Shown here: positions 28,372 to 38,514 of the stretch, one piece after another
How positions within the stretch are numbered: the stretch's first letter is position 1
How the letters are laid out: every line of letters starts with the position of its first letter
Source of the DNA: Pseudomonas flavescens
GTDB lineage: Bacteria; Pseudomonadota; Gammaproteobacteria; Pseudomonadales; Pseudomonadaceae
DNA length: 64,000 bases
Direction of reading: 5' to 3'
Assembly (NCBI RefSeq): GCF_013408425.1
Contig: NZ_JACBYV010000001.1
Location: 124,001 to 188,000 of the forward strand
Notes under the pieces: model-generated
What the model saw: the letters and a program-made list of their open reading frames with translations, nothing else
What the model was told of the DNA's origin: nothing
Database searches by the model: none
Program-made: the position numbers and the translations under genes

Positions 28372-29078
28372 ACACTCCTGATCTGCCGTCCTTCTGGGCG
28401 GTGATTCCGGCCGCCGGTATCGGTAGCCGCATGCGTGCCGACAAGCCCAAGCAGTATCTGCAGCTGGCCGGCAAGAGCATTCTCGAACATACCCTCAACT
28501 GTTTCCTCGACCATCCGTGCCTGCGTGGCGTGGTGGTCAGCCTGGCCGAGGACGACCCGTTCTGGCCAAACCTGAGTTGCGCCCGCGACCCGCGCATCCA
28601 TATTGCCAACGGCGGTGCCGAGCGCGCCGACTCGGTGCTCAATGCGTTGCTGCGTCTGGGAGAACTGGGCGCCAGTGAGCAGGATTGGGTGCTGGTGCAC
28701 GACGCAGCACGGCCCAATCTGGCGCAGTCCGATCTCGACCTTTTACTGGCCGAGCTGGCTGACGACGCGGTAGGCGGGCTGCTTGCCGTTCCCGCTCGTG
28801 ACACCCTCAAGCGTATCGGCAGCGATGGGCGTGTGCGCGAAACCATCGATCGCTCGGTCATCTGGCAGGCCTACACACCGCAGATGTTCCGCCTGGGTGC
28901 CTTGCACCGCGCGCTCGCCGAAGCACTGGTATCGGATGTTGCAGTGACCGACGAAGCGTCGGCCATCGAGTGGGCCGGTCAGTCGCCACGTCTCGTCGAA
29001 GGCCGGGCGGATAACCTCAAGGTCACCCGCCCGGAAGACCTGCACTATCTGGAGCGCGTCTGGCGCGGCCGCAGCTGA
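28368..29078 (+). CDS. ispD: 2-C-methyl-D-erythritol 4-phosphate cytidylyltransferase
   Basis: Third step of the MEP pathway: joins MEP to CTP to give CDP-ME. The nucleotide-binding N-terminus reads VIPAAGIGSRMRADKPKQYL. The VHDAARPNL, TDEASAIE and LKVTRPEDL blocks are family hallmarks. Length is 236 residues. It is coupled to ftsB by an ATGA overlap; ispF, often fused or adjacent in other bacteria, is 4.5 kb away here. Confidence 0.97.
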   Translation: MNTPDLPSFWAVIPAAGIGSRMRADKPKQYLQLAGKSILEHTLNCFLDHPCLRGVVVSLAEDDPFWPNLSCARDPRIHIANGGAERADSVLNALLRLGELGASEQDWVLVHDAARPNLAQSDLDLLLAELADDAVGGLLAVPARDTLKRIGSDGRVRETIDRSVIWQAYTPQMFRLGALHRALAEALVSDVAVTDEASAIEWAGQSPRLVEGRADNLKVTRPEDLHYLERVWRGRS

Positions 29079-29094
29079 CGCCGTTGCTCCACCG

Positions 29095-29172
29095 GTAGGA
29101 GCCCCGCCCCCGCGGCGAATCCTTCAGGCGACGCCGGCACCGCGGCAAGGCCCCATCGATTCGTACTGGGGC
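29095..29172. repeat. REP-like element between convergent genes
   Basis: The string starting GTAGGAGCCCCGCC at 29095 and ending in GCGGCGAA resembles the Pseudomonas REP pattern (GTAGGAGC...GCGAA) with a CCGC/GCGG stem. A second hairpin, GCCCCA (29150-29155) with TGGGGC (29167-29172), lies just behind, and GATGCTCC at 29173-29180 mirrors the first GGAGC. It sits between the ends of ispD and the HPF-like gene and may serve as a two-way transcript end. Confidence 0.5.
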
Positions 29173-29202
29173 GATGCTCCGGGTGGCGCAGGTGGACCGC
29201 TC

Positions 29203-29526
29203 TCAGTGAATCCACTTGTTGGCGTTTTTGCCAAGGTTGCGATCGAGCACACTGGTGAGCCTGTTCATGGCGCCGTCGATGGCCTGCTGCATTTCGCAGG
29301 CATCGAAGGACACCGACATGGGGTCGCGCCCCTTCATGCGTGCTTCTACCTTGCAGCGTTTGTCCTGGGGGCCGCTTTTCAGGGCGTTTTCGTCGGAGAG
29401 ATGAATTTCCACGCGGGTGAGATGTTCCTCATAGCGCTGTAACTTGTCTCGTACTCGGCTTCGGATATCCGTCTTGAATGCCATCGAGGTGTCGACGTGT
29501 TTTCCGCTGTTGACCATGACCTGCAT
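29203..29526 (-). CDS. HPF/RaiA-family ribosome-associated protein
   Basis: A 107-residue protein of the sigma-54 modulation/hibernation factor fold. It starts MQVMVNSGKHVDTS and contains the pattern RVEIHLSDENALKSGPQDKRCKVEARMKG, typical of this family (beta strand, polar loop, basic strand). I chose the ATG at 29526 because GAGGAA lies six bases upstream; longer starts exist. The main hpf of Pseudomonas is beside rpoN, so this is probably a paralogue; ribosome binding is inferred from the family only. It stands alone, convergent with ispD. Confidence 0.8.
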   Translation of the reverse strand: MQVMVNSGKHVDTSMAFKTDIRSRVRDKLQRYEEHLTRVEIHLSDENALKSGPQDKRCKVEARMKGRDPMSVSFDACEMQQAIDGAMNRLTSVLDRNLGKNANKWIH

Positions 29527-29637
29527 AACCATTTCCTCATGCTGGTGGGTTCGCAACGGCCCGAACAAGGGCCTCATGATTTACGACGGGGTGATGACGA
29601 CAGAGGTTCGCGGACGGTTGTGACAGCATATGAGCGG

Positions 29638-30525
29638 CTAGGTGTATTCGACTCGTTGGCTCAAACCGTCACGCAACGCATCGATCAGTTGCCTGACCTT
29701 GGGCGACAGATGCCGTTGTTGCGGGTAGAGCGCCCACACCGCGGTATTCGGTGGCTGGTGATTGGCGAGCAGGGACACCAGGGCGCCACTGCGCAGGTGT
29801 TCGAGCACGTAATAGTCGGGCAGCTGGCACAGGCCCAGCCCGCCGAGCGCCGCATCCAGCACGGCCTGGCCGCTGTTGCAGCGCCAGTTGCCCTGAACCC
29901 GTTGCGAGGCTTCGCGGCCATCTAGCTGGAATGTCCAGACATCGCTGCTGCCAACCAGGCAATTGTGTCGAGCCAGCTCCGAGAGGCTGTGCGGGCGACC
30001 GTAGCGCTGCAGGTAGTCAGGCGATGCGCACAGGTACATGCGCCTTGGCGCCAGGCGCGTCGCGAGCATTCGCGAGACCTGCAGGCGGCCCAGGCGAATG
30101 GCGATGTCGAAACCGTCCTGGAGCAGGTCCAGGGTGCGATTGCTCAGTTCGATATCCACGGAAAGCCTCGGGTGGCGGGCGGCGAAGGCGGTGACCAATG
30201 GCACGATGAAGCGCTCGCCATAGGCCACCGCACAGGTCATGCGCAGCAGCCCCTTGGGCTCGCCGCCCAGATCGCCAATCGCATTGAGCGCTTCCTCCCG
30301 TGCATCCTGCAGGCGCTGGCAATGCTGCAGAAAGGTCTGACCCGCCTCGGTCAGCGCCACCTTGCGCGTGGTGCGATAGAACAGCCGGGTATGCAGGCGT
30401 TCTTCCAGGCGGGCGATTTGTCGGCTTACCTGGGATGAAGACAACCCCAGGCGTTCGGCGGCAGCCGTGAACTGGCCGCATTCCGCCACAGCGACGAATT
30501 CGTCCAGGCCTTCCCAGCGATTCAT
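29638..30525 (-). CDS. gfnR: LysR-family regulator, likely of the formaldehyde genes
   Basis: The N-terminal winged helix-turn-helix (WEGLDEFVAVAECGQFTAAAERLGLSSSQVSRQIARLEERL) and a substrate-binding domain give 295 residues. The ATG at 30525 is preceded by GGGGAAG. The gene is divergent from frmA (134 bases apart), as PA3630 (gfnR) is in P. aeruginosa, where it is reported to control adhC-fghA. The symbol rests on that position and the overall match. A GCAA-N7-TTGC inverted repeat at 30570-30584 in the shared promoter region is a possible binding site. Confidence 0.85.
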   Translation of the reverse strand: MNRWEGLDEFVAVAECGQFTAAAERLGLSSSQVSRQIARLEERLHTRLFYRTTRKVALTEAGQTFLQHCQRLQDAREEALNAIGDLGGEPKGLLRMTCAVAYGERFIVPLVTAFAARHPRLSVDIELSNRTLDLLQDGFDIAIRLGRLQVSRMLATRLAPRRMYLCASPDYLQRYGRPHSLSELARHNCLVGSSDVWTFQLDGREASQRVQGNWRCNSGQAVLDAALGGLGLCQLPDYYVLEHLRSGALVSLLANHQPPNTAVWALYPQQRHLSPKVRQLIDALRDGLSQRVEYT

Positions 30526-30566
30526 GTTCTTCCCCTTTTGCTTGGCCAGCGATTGATTGTCCCTAG

Positions 30567-31772
<1,206 letters not shown>

Positions 31773-31831
31773 TCAGTGGGGCGGATAACGCCGTCGCCCG
31801 ACGGCTTGTCCGCCGCCCGTGAGGACTCGTC

Positions 31832-32677
31832 ATGACTTTGGAAATCGTTTCCAGCAACAAGAGCTTTGGCGGCTGGCACAAGCGCTATCGCCACCGCTCC
31901 ACGTCGCTCAACTGCGACATGGTGTTCGCCGTCTATCTGCCGCCGCAAGCCGAGAAGGGCGCCAGGCTGCCAGTGCTGTATTGGCTCAGCGGGCTGACCT
32001 GCACCGACGAGAACTTCATGCAGAAGGCCGGCGCCCAGCGCATGGCAGCCGAGCTCGGCCTGATCATCGTCGCCCCCGACACCAGCCCGCGCGGTGAGGG
32101 CGTGCCGGACGACGCCAATGGCGCGTACGACTTCGGTCTGGGTGCCGGCTTCTACGTCAATGCGACGCAGGAGCCCTGGGCGCGTCATTACCGCATGTAC
32201 GATTACGTGGTGCAGGAACTGCCAGCGTTGATCGAGGCCAACTTTCCGGTATCCGACAAGCGCGGTATCGCCGGACACTCCATGGGCGGCCACGGCGCGT
32301 TGATCTGCGCGCTCAAGAATCCGGGGCGTTATGCTTCGGTCTCGGCCTTTTCGCCGATCACCAATCCGCTGAACTGCCCGTGGGGCGAGAAGGCGTTTTC
32401 CAACTATCTCGGTGACGACCGTTCGCGCTGGCGCGAATGGGATGCCAGCGTGCTGATCGCCGATGCGACGGAGAAGTTGCCGATTCTGGTGGACCAGGGA
32501 GATCGTGACGATTTTCTCGACGGCCAGCTCAAGCCTCATGCGCTGGAAGCGGCGGCCAAGGCGGCCAGCCATCCGCTGACCCTGCGCCTGCAGCCGGGGT
32601 ATGACCACAGCTACTACTTCATCGCCAGTTTCATCGAAGACCACTTGCGCCATCATGCCGAGGCGCTGGCTCGCTGA
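31832..32677 (+). CDS. fghA: S-formylglutathione hydrolase
   Basis: Hydrolyses S-formylglutathione to formate and glutathione, completing the pathway begun by FrmA. An alpha/beta-hydrolase (esterase D family) of 281 residues, with the nucleophile in [10 protein letters not shown] at about residue 149. The catalytic Asp is probably in [10 protein letters not shown] and the His in YDHSYYF. The ribosome-binding site GAGGA precedes the ATG. A terminator follows the gene. Confidence 0.97.
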   Translation: MTLEIVSSNKSFGGWHKRYRHRSTSLNCDMVFAVYLPPQAEKGARLPVLYWLSGLTCTDENFMQKAGAQRMAAELGLIIVAPDTSPRGEGVPDDANGAYDFGLGAGFYVNATQEPWARHYRMYDYVVQELPALIEANFPVSDKRGIAGHSMGGHGALICALKNPGRYASVSAFSPITNPLNCPWGEKAFSNYLGDDRSRWREWDASVLIADATEKLPILVDQGDRDDFLDGQLKPHALEAAAKAASHPLTLRLQPGYDHSYYFIASFIEDHLRHHAEALAR

Positions 32678-32683
32678 ATGAAA

Positions 32684-32716
32684 AAGGGCGCTACCGGTTC
32701 AACCGGCAGCGCCCTT
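32684..32716. terminator. Bidirectional terminator between fghA and dps
   Basis: AAGGGCGCT (32684-32692) pairs with AGCGCCCTT (32708-32716), with an inner CCGG-TTCAA-CCGG stem. A-rich sequence on the left and T-rich on the right let it work for both converging genes. Confidence 0.75.
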
Positions 32717-32733
32717 CCTTTCGCTGCTACGGA

Positions 32734-33279
32734 TCACTCACCCAGACTGGATCTCAGCATCCAGGCATTCTGCTCGTGCACGCCGATGCGCGCTACCAGC
32801 ATGTCGTGGCTGAACAGGTCACCGGCTTCTTCGGCGAGTTCAGCGAACTCGCTCATGCGCCGAGCCACTGCTTCGTTGTCCTTCACCAGCTCGCCGATCA
32901 TCTGCGGTGTAGGTTTGTGTGGCGCTTCATTGTCGATGACGGTGAGCGCGCGGAAGGTTTCCCCACCGGTCGGCGCCAGTTTGCCCAGGGCGCGGATACG
33001 CTCGGCAAGCTCGTCAGCGGCCTGATGAATTTCGTTGTACTGCGCGTCGGTCAGCTTGTGCAGGCCATAGAAGTTCGAGCCTTGCACGTTCCAGTGCACG
33101 CCCAGGGTCTTGACGTACAGGGTGTAGCTGTCCGCGACCGCCTTGGTCAGTGCTTCAGCGACCTTCTCGCGGGCAGCGCCATCGACGCTGGTATTGATGG
33201 CCAGGCCATCGCCCTTGAGTTTCTGTGCGCTGGCTTTTGCCTTGGGTTTTGCTGCTGTCGGTTTGCGTGCTACGGCCAT
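32734..33279 (-). CDS. dps: Dps family ferritin-like DNA-binding protein
   Basis: Forms 12-mers that oxidise and store iron and can coat DNA during stress or stationary phase. The N-terminal tail is rich in Lys and Ala (MAVARKPTAAKPKAKASAQKLKG), the type that binds DNA. The inter-subunit ferroxidase residues are visible in GVHWNVQGSNFYGLH and ADELAERIRALG. The ATG at 33279 has GGAG just upstream and gives 181 residues. The gene lies alone, convergent with fghA and divergent from ispF. Confidence 0.93.
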   Translation of the reverse strand: MAVARKPTAAKPKAKASAQKLKGDGLAINTSVDGAAREKVAEALTKAVADSYTLYVKTLGVHWNVQGSNFYGLHKLTDAQYNEIHQAADELAERIRALGKLAPTGGETFRALTVIDNEAPHKPTPQMIGELVKDNEAVARRMSEFAELAEEAGDLFSHDMLVARIGVHEQNAWMLRSSLGE

Positions 33280-33610
33280 GATGGTCTCCATGGTTGCTAG
33301 AAATGTTTTGCTACCTCTTGTCGACTATCCGTAGGGCGAGAACATTCCAACATTTTCGCGATATAGAGTTTGCGAAGGCGGTGGAGGGGGAAGCTGCCTT
33401 GCGGTTTTTCTCTTCAGGTCGCCTGTACGGTCGCGCGCTGACGCCCTGAGCAACCTGTGCCGGAGCGCGGTGTTTTGCTCGACATGGAGATCACTGAAAA
33501 TGGCTAGGCGGGAATGGGTTTTATTCCATTGGCCGCTTCAGCAGCCGGGCAAGTCCGCCTCCAGTTGTTCTTTCGGGTAGAATCGGCCTTTTTTGCGAGG
33601 GCATCGGTTC
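33280..33610. other. Intergenic region dps-ispF
   Basis: About 330 bases with promoters for two divergent genes. TAGAAT at 33578-33583 is a good -10 candidate for ispF, with no strong -35. I found no clear OxyR or other operator for dps and no convincing small gene. Confidence 0.4.
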
Positions 33611-34084
33611 ATGCGGATTGGCCATGGTTACGATGTGCACCGCTTCGGCGATGGGGATTTCATTACCCTGGGCGGTGTGCGTATCCCCCACAAGTTCGGC
33701 CTGGTTGCCCACTCCGATGGCGATGTGGTGCTGCATGCCCTTGCCGATGCGTTGCTCGGCGCCGTAGCGCTCGGTGATATCGGCAAGCATTTCCCGGATA
33801 CCGACCCTGACTTCAAGGGCGCTGACAGCCGTGTGCTGTTGCGCCATGTGCTGGGGCTGGTTCACGCCAAGGGCTGGAAGGTTGGCAACGTCGACGCCAC
33901 CATCGAAGCTCAGGCGCCAAAGATGGCTCCGCATATCGAAGCGATGCGCCGGCTGATCGCCGAGGATCTGCAGGTCGAACTGGATCAGGTCAACGTCAAG
34001 GCCACCACCACCGAGAAGCTGGGTTTCGTGGGCCGTGAAGAAGGTATCGCGGTGCATGCCGTGGCCTTGCTGGTCAGCGCATGA
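33611..34084 (+). CDS. ispF: 2-C-methyl-D-erythritol 2,4-cyclodiphosphate synthase
   Basis: Fifth step of the MEP pathway, forming the cyclic diphosphate from CDP-ME-2P. It starts [12 protein letters not shown] with the zinc ligands Asp and His. The [17 protein letters not shown] and [17 protein letters not shown] blocks complete the active site. The ATG at 33611 gives the standard 157 residues. The stop overlaps truD (ATGA). Confidence 0.97.
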   Translation: MRIGHGYDVHRFGDGDFITLGGVRIPHKFGLVAHSDGDVVLHALADALLGAVALGDIGKHFPDTDPDFKGADSRVLLRHVLGLVHAKGWKVGNVDATIEAQAPKMAPHIEAMRRLIAEDLQVELDQVNVKATTTEKLGFVGREEGIAVHAVALLVSA

Positions 34085-35139
34085 CCGAACTGGAACTGCT
34101 CGGCCCGCGGGCCTATGGCGAGCCCTGCGGAAAGGCTGTTCTTAAGGCCGTCGCCGAGGATTTTCAGGTCGACGAAGTGCTGGATATCGAATTGTCCGGC
34201 GCAGGTGAGCATCTGTGGCTGTGGGTCGAGAAGCGTGGCCTGAATACCGAGGAGGCTGCTATCCGCCTGGCGCGTGCCGCCGGAGTGCCGGTACGAATGA
34301 TCAGTTATGCCGGGCTGAAGGATCGCCAGGCGTTGACTCGGCAGTGGTTCAGCCTGCATTTGCCCGGCAAGAGCGATCCCGATCTGGGTAAGGCTCAGGA
34401 CGAATCCCTGGTGATCCTCAAGCAGGTTCGCCATTCGCGAAAGCTGCAGCGCGGCGCCCATGCTGCCAATGGTTTCATCCTGCGCCTGACTGCCTTGCAG
34501 GCCGATCAGGCGGCGCTGGATGAACGCCTGAGAAGCATCGCCGCCCAGGGCATTCCCAATTACTACGGCGCTCAGCGCTTCGGTTTCGAGGGCGGCAACG
34601 TTGCGCATGCCCGGCATTTCGCCGAGCGCAAGGAGCTGCCGGAAAAGCGCAATGTGCGCTCTCGCGTCCTGTCGGCCGCGCGCAGCTTTCTGTTCAACCG
34701 GGTATTGGCCGAGCGAGTCGCCGCCGGCACCTGGAACCAGGCGCAGCCCGGCGACCTGCTGGCGTTCACCAACAGCCGCAGTTTTTTCGCTGCCGGTGAA
34801 GCCGAATGCCTGGATCCGCGATTGGCCCAGCTGGACTTGCACCCGACCGGTCCGTTGTGGGGCGAAGGCCCGTCCCCAGCGGCTGGAAGCACTCGACATC
34901 TGGAGCAGGGCATCGGTGACGCCGAGGCGCAGCTGGCCTTATGGCTGGCAGAAGCGGGCATGGCGCACGAACGGCGTATCCTGCGCCTCCCCATTAGCGG
35001 TTTGACGTGGCATTATCCCGAGCCTGACATTCTGCAACTGGAATTCGTCCTGCCGGCTGGATGTTTCGCCACTGCTCTGGTGCGCGAAATCGTCGACCTT
35101 TTGCCTGCAGGGCAGACGGACAACCCATGCGTATTCTGA
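34081..35139 (+). CDS. truD: tRNA pseudouridine(13) synthase TruD
   Basis: Converts U13 of tRNA-Glu to pseudouridine. The catalytic Asp is in [15 protein letters not shown]. The NGFILRLT and [13 protein letters not shown] segments are TruD-specific. Length of 352 residues is normal. It starts inside the ispF stop and its own end overlaps surE by 13 bases. Confidence 0.96.
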   Translation: MTELELLGPRAYGEPCGKAVLKAVAEDFQVDEVLDIELSGAGEHLWLWVEKRGLNTEEAAIRLARAAGVPVRMISYAGLKDRQALTRQWFSLHLPGKSDPDLGKAQDESLVILKQVRHSRKLQRGAHAANGFILRLTALQADQAALDERLRSIAAQGIPNYYGAQRFGFEGGNVAHARHFAERKELPEKRNVRSRVLSAARSFLFNRVLAERVAAGTWNQAQPGDLLAFTNSRSFFAAGEAECLDPRLAQLDLHPTGPLWGEGPSPAAGSTRHLEQGIGDAEAQLALWLAEAGMAHERRILRLPISGLTWHYPEPDILQLEFVLPAGCFATALVREIVDLLPAGQTDNPCVF

Positions 35140-35879
35140 TTTCAAACGATGACGGCGTGGCCGCACCGGGCCTTGCCGCGTTGCATGCTGCGCTGGCCGA
35201 TTACGCCGACTGCACAGTGATTGCACCCGATGGTGACCGAAGCGGCGCGAGCAGTTCGCTGACCCTCGATCGCCCGCTGCACCCGTGCGTCCTGGCCAAC
35301 GGCTACATCAGTCTCAATGGTACGCCGACCGACTGCGTGCACCTGGGACTCCATGGCCTGCTGCCCGACGTTGCCGATCTGGTCGTGGCGGGTATCAACC
35401 TGGGGGCCAACCTCGGTGATGACGTGCTGTATTCAGGTACCGTAGCCGCGGCTCTCGAAGGCCGTTTCCTGGCCCGCCCGGCATTCGCCTTTTCGCTGCT
35501 TTCGCGTTCCGCCGAAAACATGCCGACCGCCGCTTATTTCGCTCGCAAGCTGGTCGAGGCCCATGAGCAGCTCGATCTGCCGCCGCGCACCGTGCTCAAC
35601 GTCAACGTGCCCAATCTGCCACTCGAGCATATCCGTGGCGTGCAACTGACCCGACTCGGCCATCGCGCTCGGGCTGCGGCGCCGGTGAAAGTGGTCAACC
35701 CGCGTGGCAAGGAAGGTTATTGGATCGCCGCTGCCGGCGACGTGGAAGATGGCGCTCAGGGCACCGACTTTCACGCGGTGATGCAGGGCTACGTCTCGGT
35801 AACGCCGCTGCAACTCGACCGCACCTATCAGGATGGCCTGAATCGCCTCAAACCCTGGCTGGAGGGGCTGATGACATGA
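35127..35879 (+). CDS. surE: 5'-nucleotidase SurE
   Basis: Metal-dependent (Mn/Mg) nucleoside monophosphate phosphatase linked to stationary-phase survival. The ATG at 35127 gives [19 protein letters not shown] with the metal-binding NDDG at the N-terminus, then [10 protein letters not shown]; 250 residues. The longer frame is truD in another phase. It overlaps truD and pcm, the conserved surE-pcm-nlpD-rpoS neighbourhood. Confidence 0.97.
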   Translation: MRILISNDDGVAAPGLAALHAALADYADCTVIAPDGDRSGASSSLTLDRPLHPCVLANGYISLNGTPTDCVHLGLHGLLPDVADLVVAGINLGANLGDDVLYSGTVAAALEGRFLARPAFAFSLLSRSAENMPTAAYFARKLVEAHEQLDLPPRTVLNVNVPNLPLEHIRGVQLTRLGHRARAAAPVKVVNPRGKEGYWIAAAGDVEDGAQGTDFHAVMQGYVSVTPLQLDRTYQDGLNRLKPWLEGLMT

Positions 35880-36544
35880 ATCGGGAGCATGACCGCCACG
35901 GGATTGGCATGACCTCTCAGCGCACCCGCGAGCGCCTGATCCAGCGTCTCTACGATGAAGGCCTGTCGAACGCCCAGGTGCTCGAAGTGATTCGCCGTAC
36001 ACCGCGCCATCTGTTCGTCGACGAGGCACTGGCCCACCGTGCCTATGAAGACACGGCGCTGCCGATCGGCCATAACCAGACCATCTCGCAGCCCTACATG
36101 GTCGCGCGCATGAGCGAGTTGCTGCTCGCCGCCGGTCCGTTGGACAAGGTGCTGGAGATCGGTACGGGGTCCGGTTACCAGACAGCGATTCTGGCTCAAC
36201 TGGTCGAGCGGGTGTTCACGGTCGAGCGCATTCAGGGCCTGCAGGAACGGGCCAAGGAACGACTGGTCAAACTCAGCCTGCGCAACGTGGTGTTCCGCTG
36301 GGGCGATGGCTGGGAAGGCTGGCCTGCACTGGCGCCCTACAATGGCATTATCGTCACGGCTGCTGCATCCGATGTGCCCCAGGCCCTGTTGGATCAATTG
36401 GCCCCAGGTGGGCGACTGGTCATTCCTGTCGGTTCAGGTGACGTTCAGCAATTGTTACTGATCATTCGCGAGGAACATGGTTTTTCTCGGCACGTACTCG
36501 ACGCGGTTCGGTTCGTGCCCCTGCTTAACGGCCCTCTGGCCTGA
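35876..36544 (+). CDS. pcm: Protein-L-isoaspartate O-methyltransferase
   Basis: Methylates L-isoaspartyl residues to start repair of aged proteins. The SAM motif is [16 protein letters not shown], and the [12 protein letters not shown] segment is specific to PIMT enzymes. The ATG at 35876 overlaps the surE stop and has GGAGGGG upstream, giving 222 residues; an internal ATG at 35909 ([10 protein letters not shown]) gives the 211-residue length known from P. aeruginosa. I kept the first because of its better ribosome-binding site. Confidence 0.96.
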   Translation: MNREHDRHGIGMTSQRTRERLIQRLYDEGLSNAQVLEVIRRTPRHLFVDEALAHRAYEDTALPIGHNQTISQPYMVARMSELLLAAGPLDKVLEIGTGSGYQTAILAQLVERVFTVERIQGLQERAKERLVKLSLRNVVFRWGDGWEGWPALAPYNGIIVTAAASDVPQALLDQLAPGGRLVIPVGSGDVQQLLLIIREEHGFSRHVLDAVRFVPLLNGPLA

Positions 36545-36566
36545 TTCAATCAATACGGAAGGATGC

Positions 36567-37496
36567 ATGAAGAAAACCTTGTTGCTATATACCAAAGGGA
36601 TAGCCATGGGCGCTGTCGACGTGGTGCCCGGTTTCTCCGGTGGCACCGTCGCCCTGATCACAGGTATATACGACAAGCTGCTCGCCTCGTTTGCCGCCAT
36701 GCCCGAAGCGCTCCTGCTGTTCTTCCGCGGACGCGTCAAGGATGCCTGGCAGGCTTGCAACGCCAGCTTTCTGCTGGTCGTCATGCTCGGCATCCTCAGC
36801 AGCATCTTCACCCTGGCGCGGGCGATCAGTTTCCTGATGAGCGAGCACCCGGTACCGCTGTGGGCGTTCTTCTTCGGTCTTGTGCTGGTTTCCGTGTACC
36901 TGGTGGGGCGCGAAGTGAGTGCCTGGCGCGCCAATCGGCTGGTCGGTTTCGCAGTGGGGCTGGCGTTCGCGCTGTGGATCACGCTCGCTGTGCCCATGCA
37001 GCTCTCCGCTGACCCACTGATGCTGTTCATCGCCGGCGCCATCGCCATCAGCGCGATGATTCTGCCGGGCATCTCTGGGAGCTTCATCCTGGTGTTGCTG
37101 GGGCTTTACCCGGTGGTGCTGGGTGCCGTGAAGAATTTCGATCTGGCGGTACTGGCGATATTTTCTGCCGGTTGCGTGCTGGGCCTGCTGACCTTTTCCA
37201 AGGCACTGAGCTGGCTGCTGGCGCATATGCGCGACCTGACCATGGCGTTTCTCGCTGGCCTGATGCTGGGTTCGCTGGTCAAGGTATGGCCCTGGAAGCA
37301 GACGCTTACATGGCAAATCAACCGTCATGGTGAATCGTTTCCTCTGGAACAGGTCAATCTACTGCCGTGGCAGTTCTCTGATGTCAGTGGCGAAGACGCA
37401 CAACTGCTGCTGGCCATTGCCCTGAGCTGTTTTGCCATCGTATTGGTGCTGGGTGTGGAATGGCTGGCGCGCCGCCGCCAGTTGCAAGAAGTCTGA
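36567..37496 (+). CDS. DUF368 membrane protein, candidate PopT-type undecaprenyl phosphate translocase
   Basis: A polytopic membrane protein of 309 residues with about eight to nine hydrophobic helices. The DUF368 signature GIAMGAVDVVPGFSGGTVALITGIYDKL is near the N-terminus, and a second glycine-rich motif, ILPGISGSFILVLLGLY, lies mid-protein as an internal repeat. DUF368 proteins (PopT) have been reported to return undecaprenyl phosphate across the inner membrane; applying that here is inference from the family. The ATG at 36567 has GGAAGGA upstream. It sits between pcm and nlpD, where P. aeruginosa has no such gene. Confidence 0.85.
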   Translation: MKKTLLLYTKGIAMGAVDVVPGFSGGTVALITGIYDKLLASFAAMPEALLLFFRGRVKDAWQACNASFLLVVMLGILSSIFTLARAISFLMSEHPVPLWAFFFGLVLVSVYLVGREVSAWRANRLVGFAVGLAFALWITLAVPMQLSADPLMLFIAGAIAISAMILPGISGSFILVLLGLYPVVLGAVKNFDLAVLAIFSAGCVLGLLTFSKALSWLLAHMRDLTMAFLAGLMLGSLVKVWPWKQTLTWQINRHGESFPLEQVNLLPWQFSDVSGEDAQLLLAIALSCFAIVLVLGVEWLARRRQLQEV

Positions 37497-37548
37497 CGTT
37501 TCGGCGTTCGTTACGGGTCGCTCGAGGCCGTCTGCAAGGGAGATACGG

Positions 37549-38406
37549 GTGAGTTTCACAGCCAATCAAGGGCGCTTTTGCTCGGGCATGCTACGCAATG
37601 TGCTGGTTCTGGCCGTGTTGAGCACGGTACTGGCAGGTTGTGCCAGCTCGCACTCCGGTAATGTGCAGGTAGTGGACCGCAACAACGCTGCCGCGCAGCG
37701 CCAGCCGGTGACGTCTGGTCAATACCGCGTGCAACGAGGAGACACACTTTACTCCATCGCCTTTCGCTACGGCTGGGACTGGAAAGCGCTGGCCGCCCAC
37801 AACGCCATCGCCGCTCCCTACATGATCCGGGTTGGCCAGGTTATTCGCTTCGGCTCAGGCAGTTCGAGCAGGCCGGTAGCGACCTCGTCCCCTTCTGCCA
37901 GCACACCTGTAGTGACTACGCCAAGTCGGCCAACCACGCCGGTTCAGGCGCCTCCGGCAAGAACCACCACACAGCCTTCGACGCCGGTCGTCGTGACCCC
38001 GGCAACCACGCCCGTGGAGCCTGTTCAGCGTTCGGCGACGGGGTGGGCATGGCCTGCCAGTGGTGCGATTATCGGACGTTTTTCCTCAAACGGTAGTTTG
38101 AATAAAGGCATTGATATCGCAGGTGAATTGGGACAGCCTGTCCTTGCTGCGTCTGGTGGATCCGTTGTCTACGCCGGGAGTGGGTTACGGGGCTACGGTG
38201 AATTGGTGATCATCAAACACAGCGATACCTACGTGAGTGCCTACGGTCACAACCGAAGGCTGTTGGTACGTGAGGGGCAGCAGGTCAAAGTCGGGCAACA
38301 GATTGCCGAGATGGGTTCCACAGGAACTGACCGGGTGAAGCTTCACTTCGAGATTCGCCGCCAGGGTAAGCCTGTAGATCCAATGCAATACCTGCCACGT
38401 CGTTGA
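37549..38406 (+). CDS. nlpD: NlpD-type lipoprotein, LysM + degenerate LytM (M23)
   Basis: Activates amidases during septum splitting and carries the main rpoS promoter region in many gammaproteobacteria. The GTG at 37549 has AGGGAG upstream and gives a lipoprotein signal ending LAGC (Cys31). A LysM domain (YRVQRGDTLYSIAFRYGWDWKAL) follows, then a Pro/Thr-rich linker and a LytM domain. In the LytM domain the first zinc ligand His is replaced (NKGIDIA), which argues against peptidase activity. An ATG at 37588 is a possible shorter start. Confidence 0.93.
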   Translation: MSFTANQGRFCSGMLRNVLVLAVLSTVLAGCASSHSGNVQVVDRNNAAAQRQPVTSGQYRVQRGDTLYSIAFRYGWDWKALAAHNAIAAPYMIRVGQVIRFGSGSSSRPVATSSPSASTPVVTTPSRPTTPVQAPPARTTTQPSTPVVVTPATTPVEPVQRSATGWAWPASGAIIGRFSSNGSLNKGIDIAGELGQPVLAASGGSVVYAGSGLRGYGELVIIKHSDTYVSAYGHNRRLLVREGQQVKVGQQIAEMGSTGTDRVKLHFEIRRQGKPVDPMQYLPRR

Positions 38407-38514
38407 TCTGTCGCTCGTTCGCCCCTCATGTGGGATGGACGGGCTCGGATGTTGCCAAGGATAACGGCGCATCGGGGCTTGCTGGTCGAACTCAGCAAGG
38501 GACGGAAGAATAAA

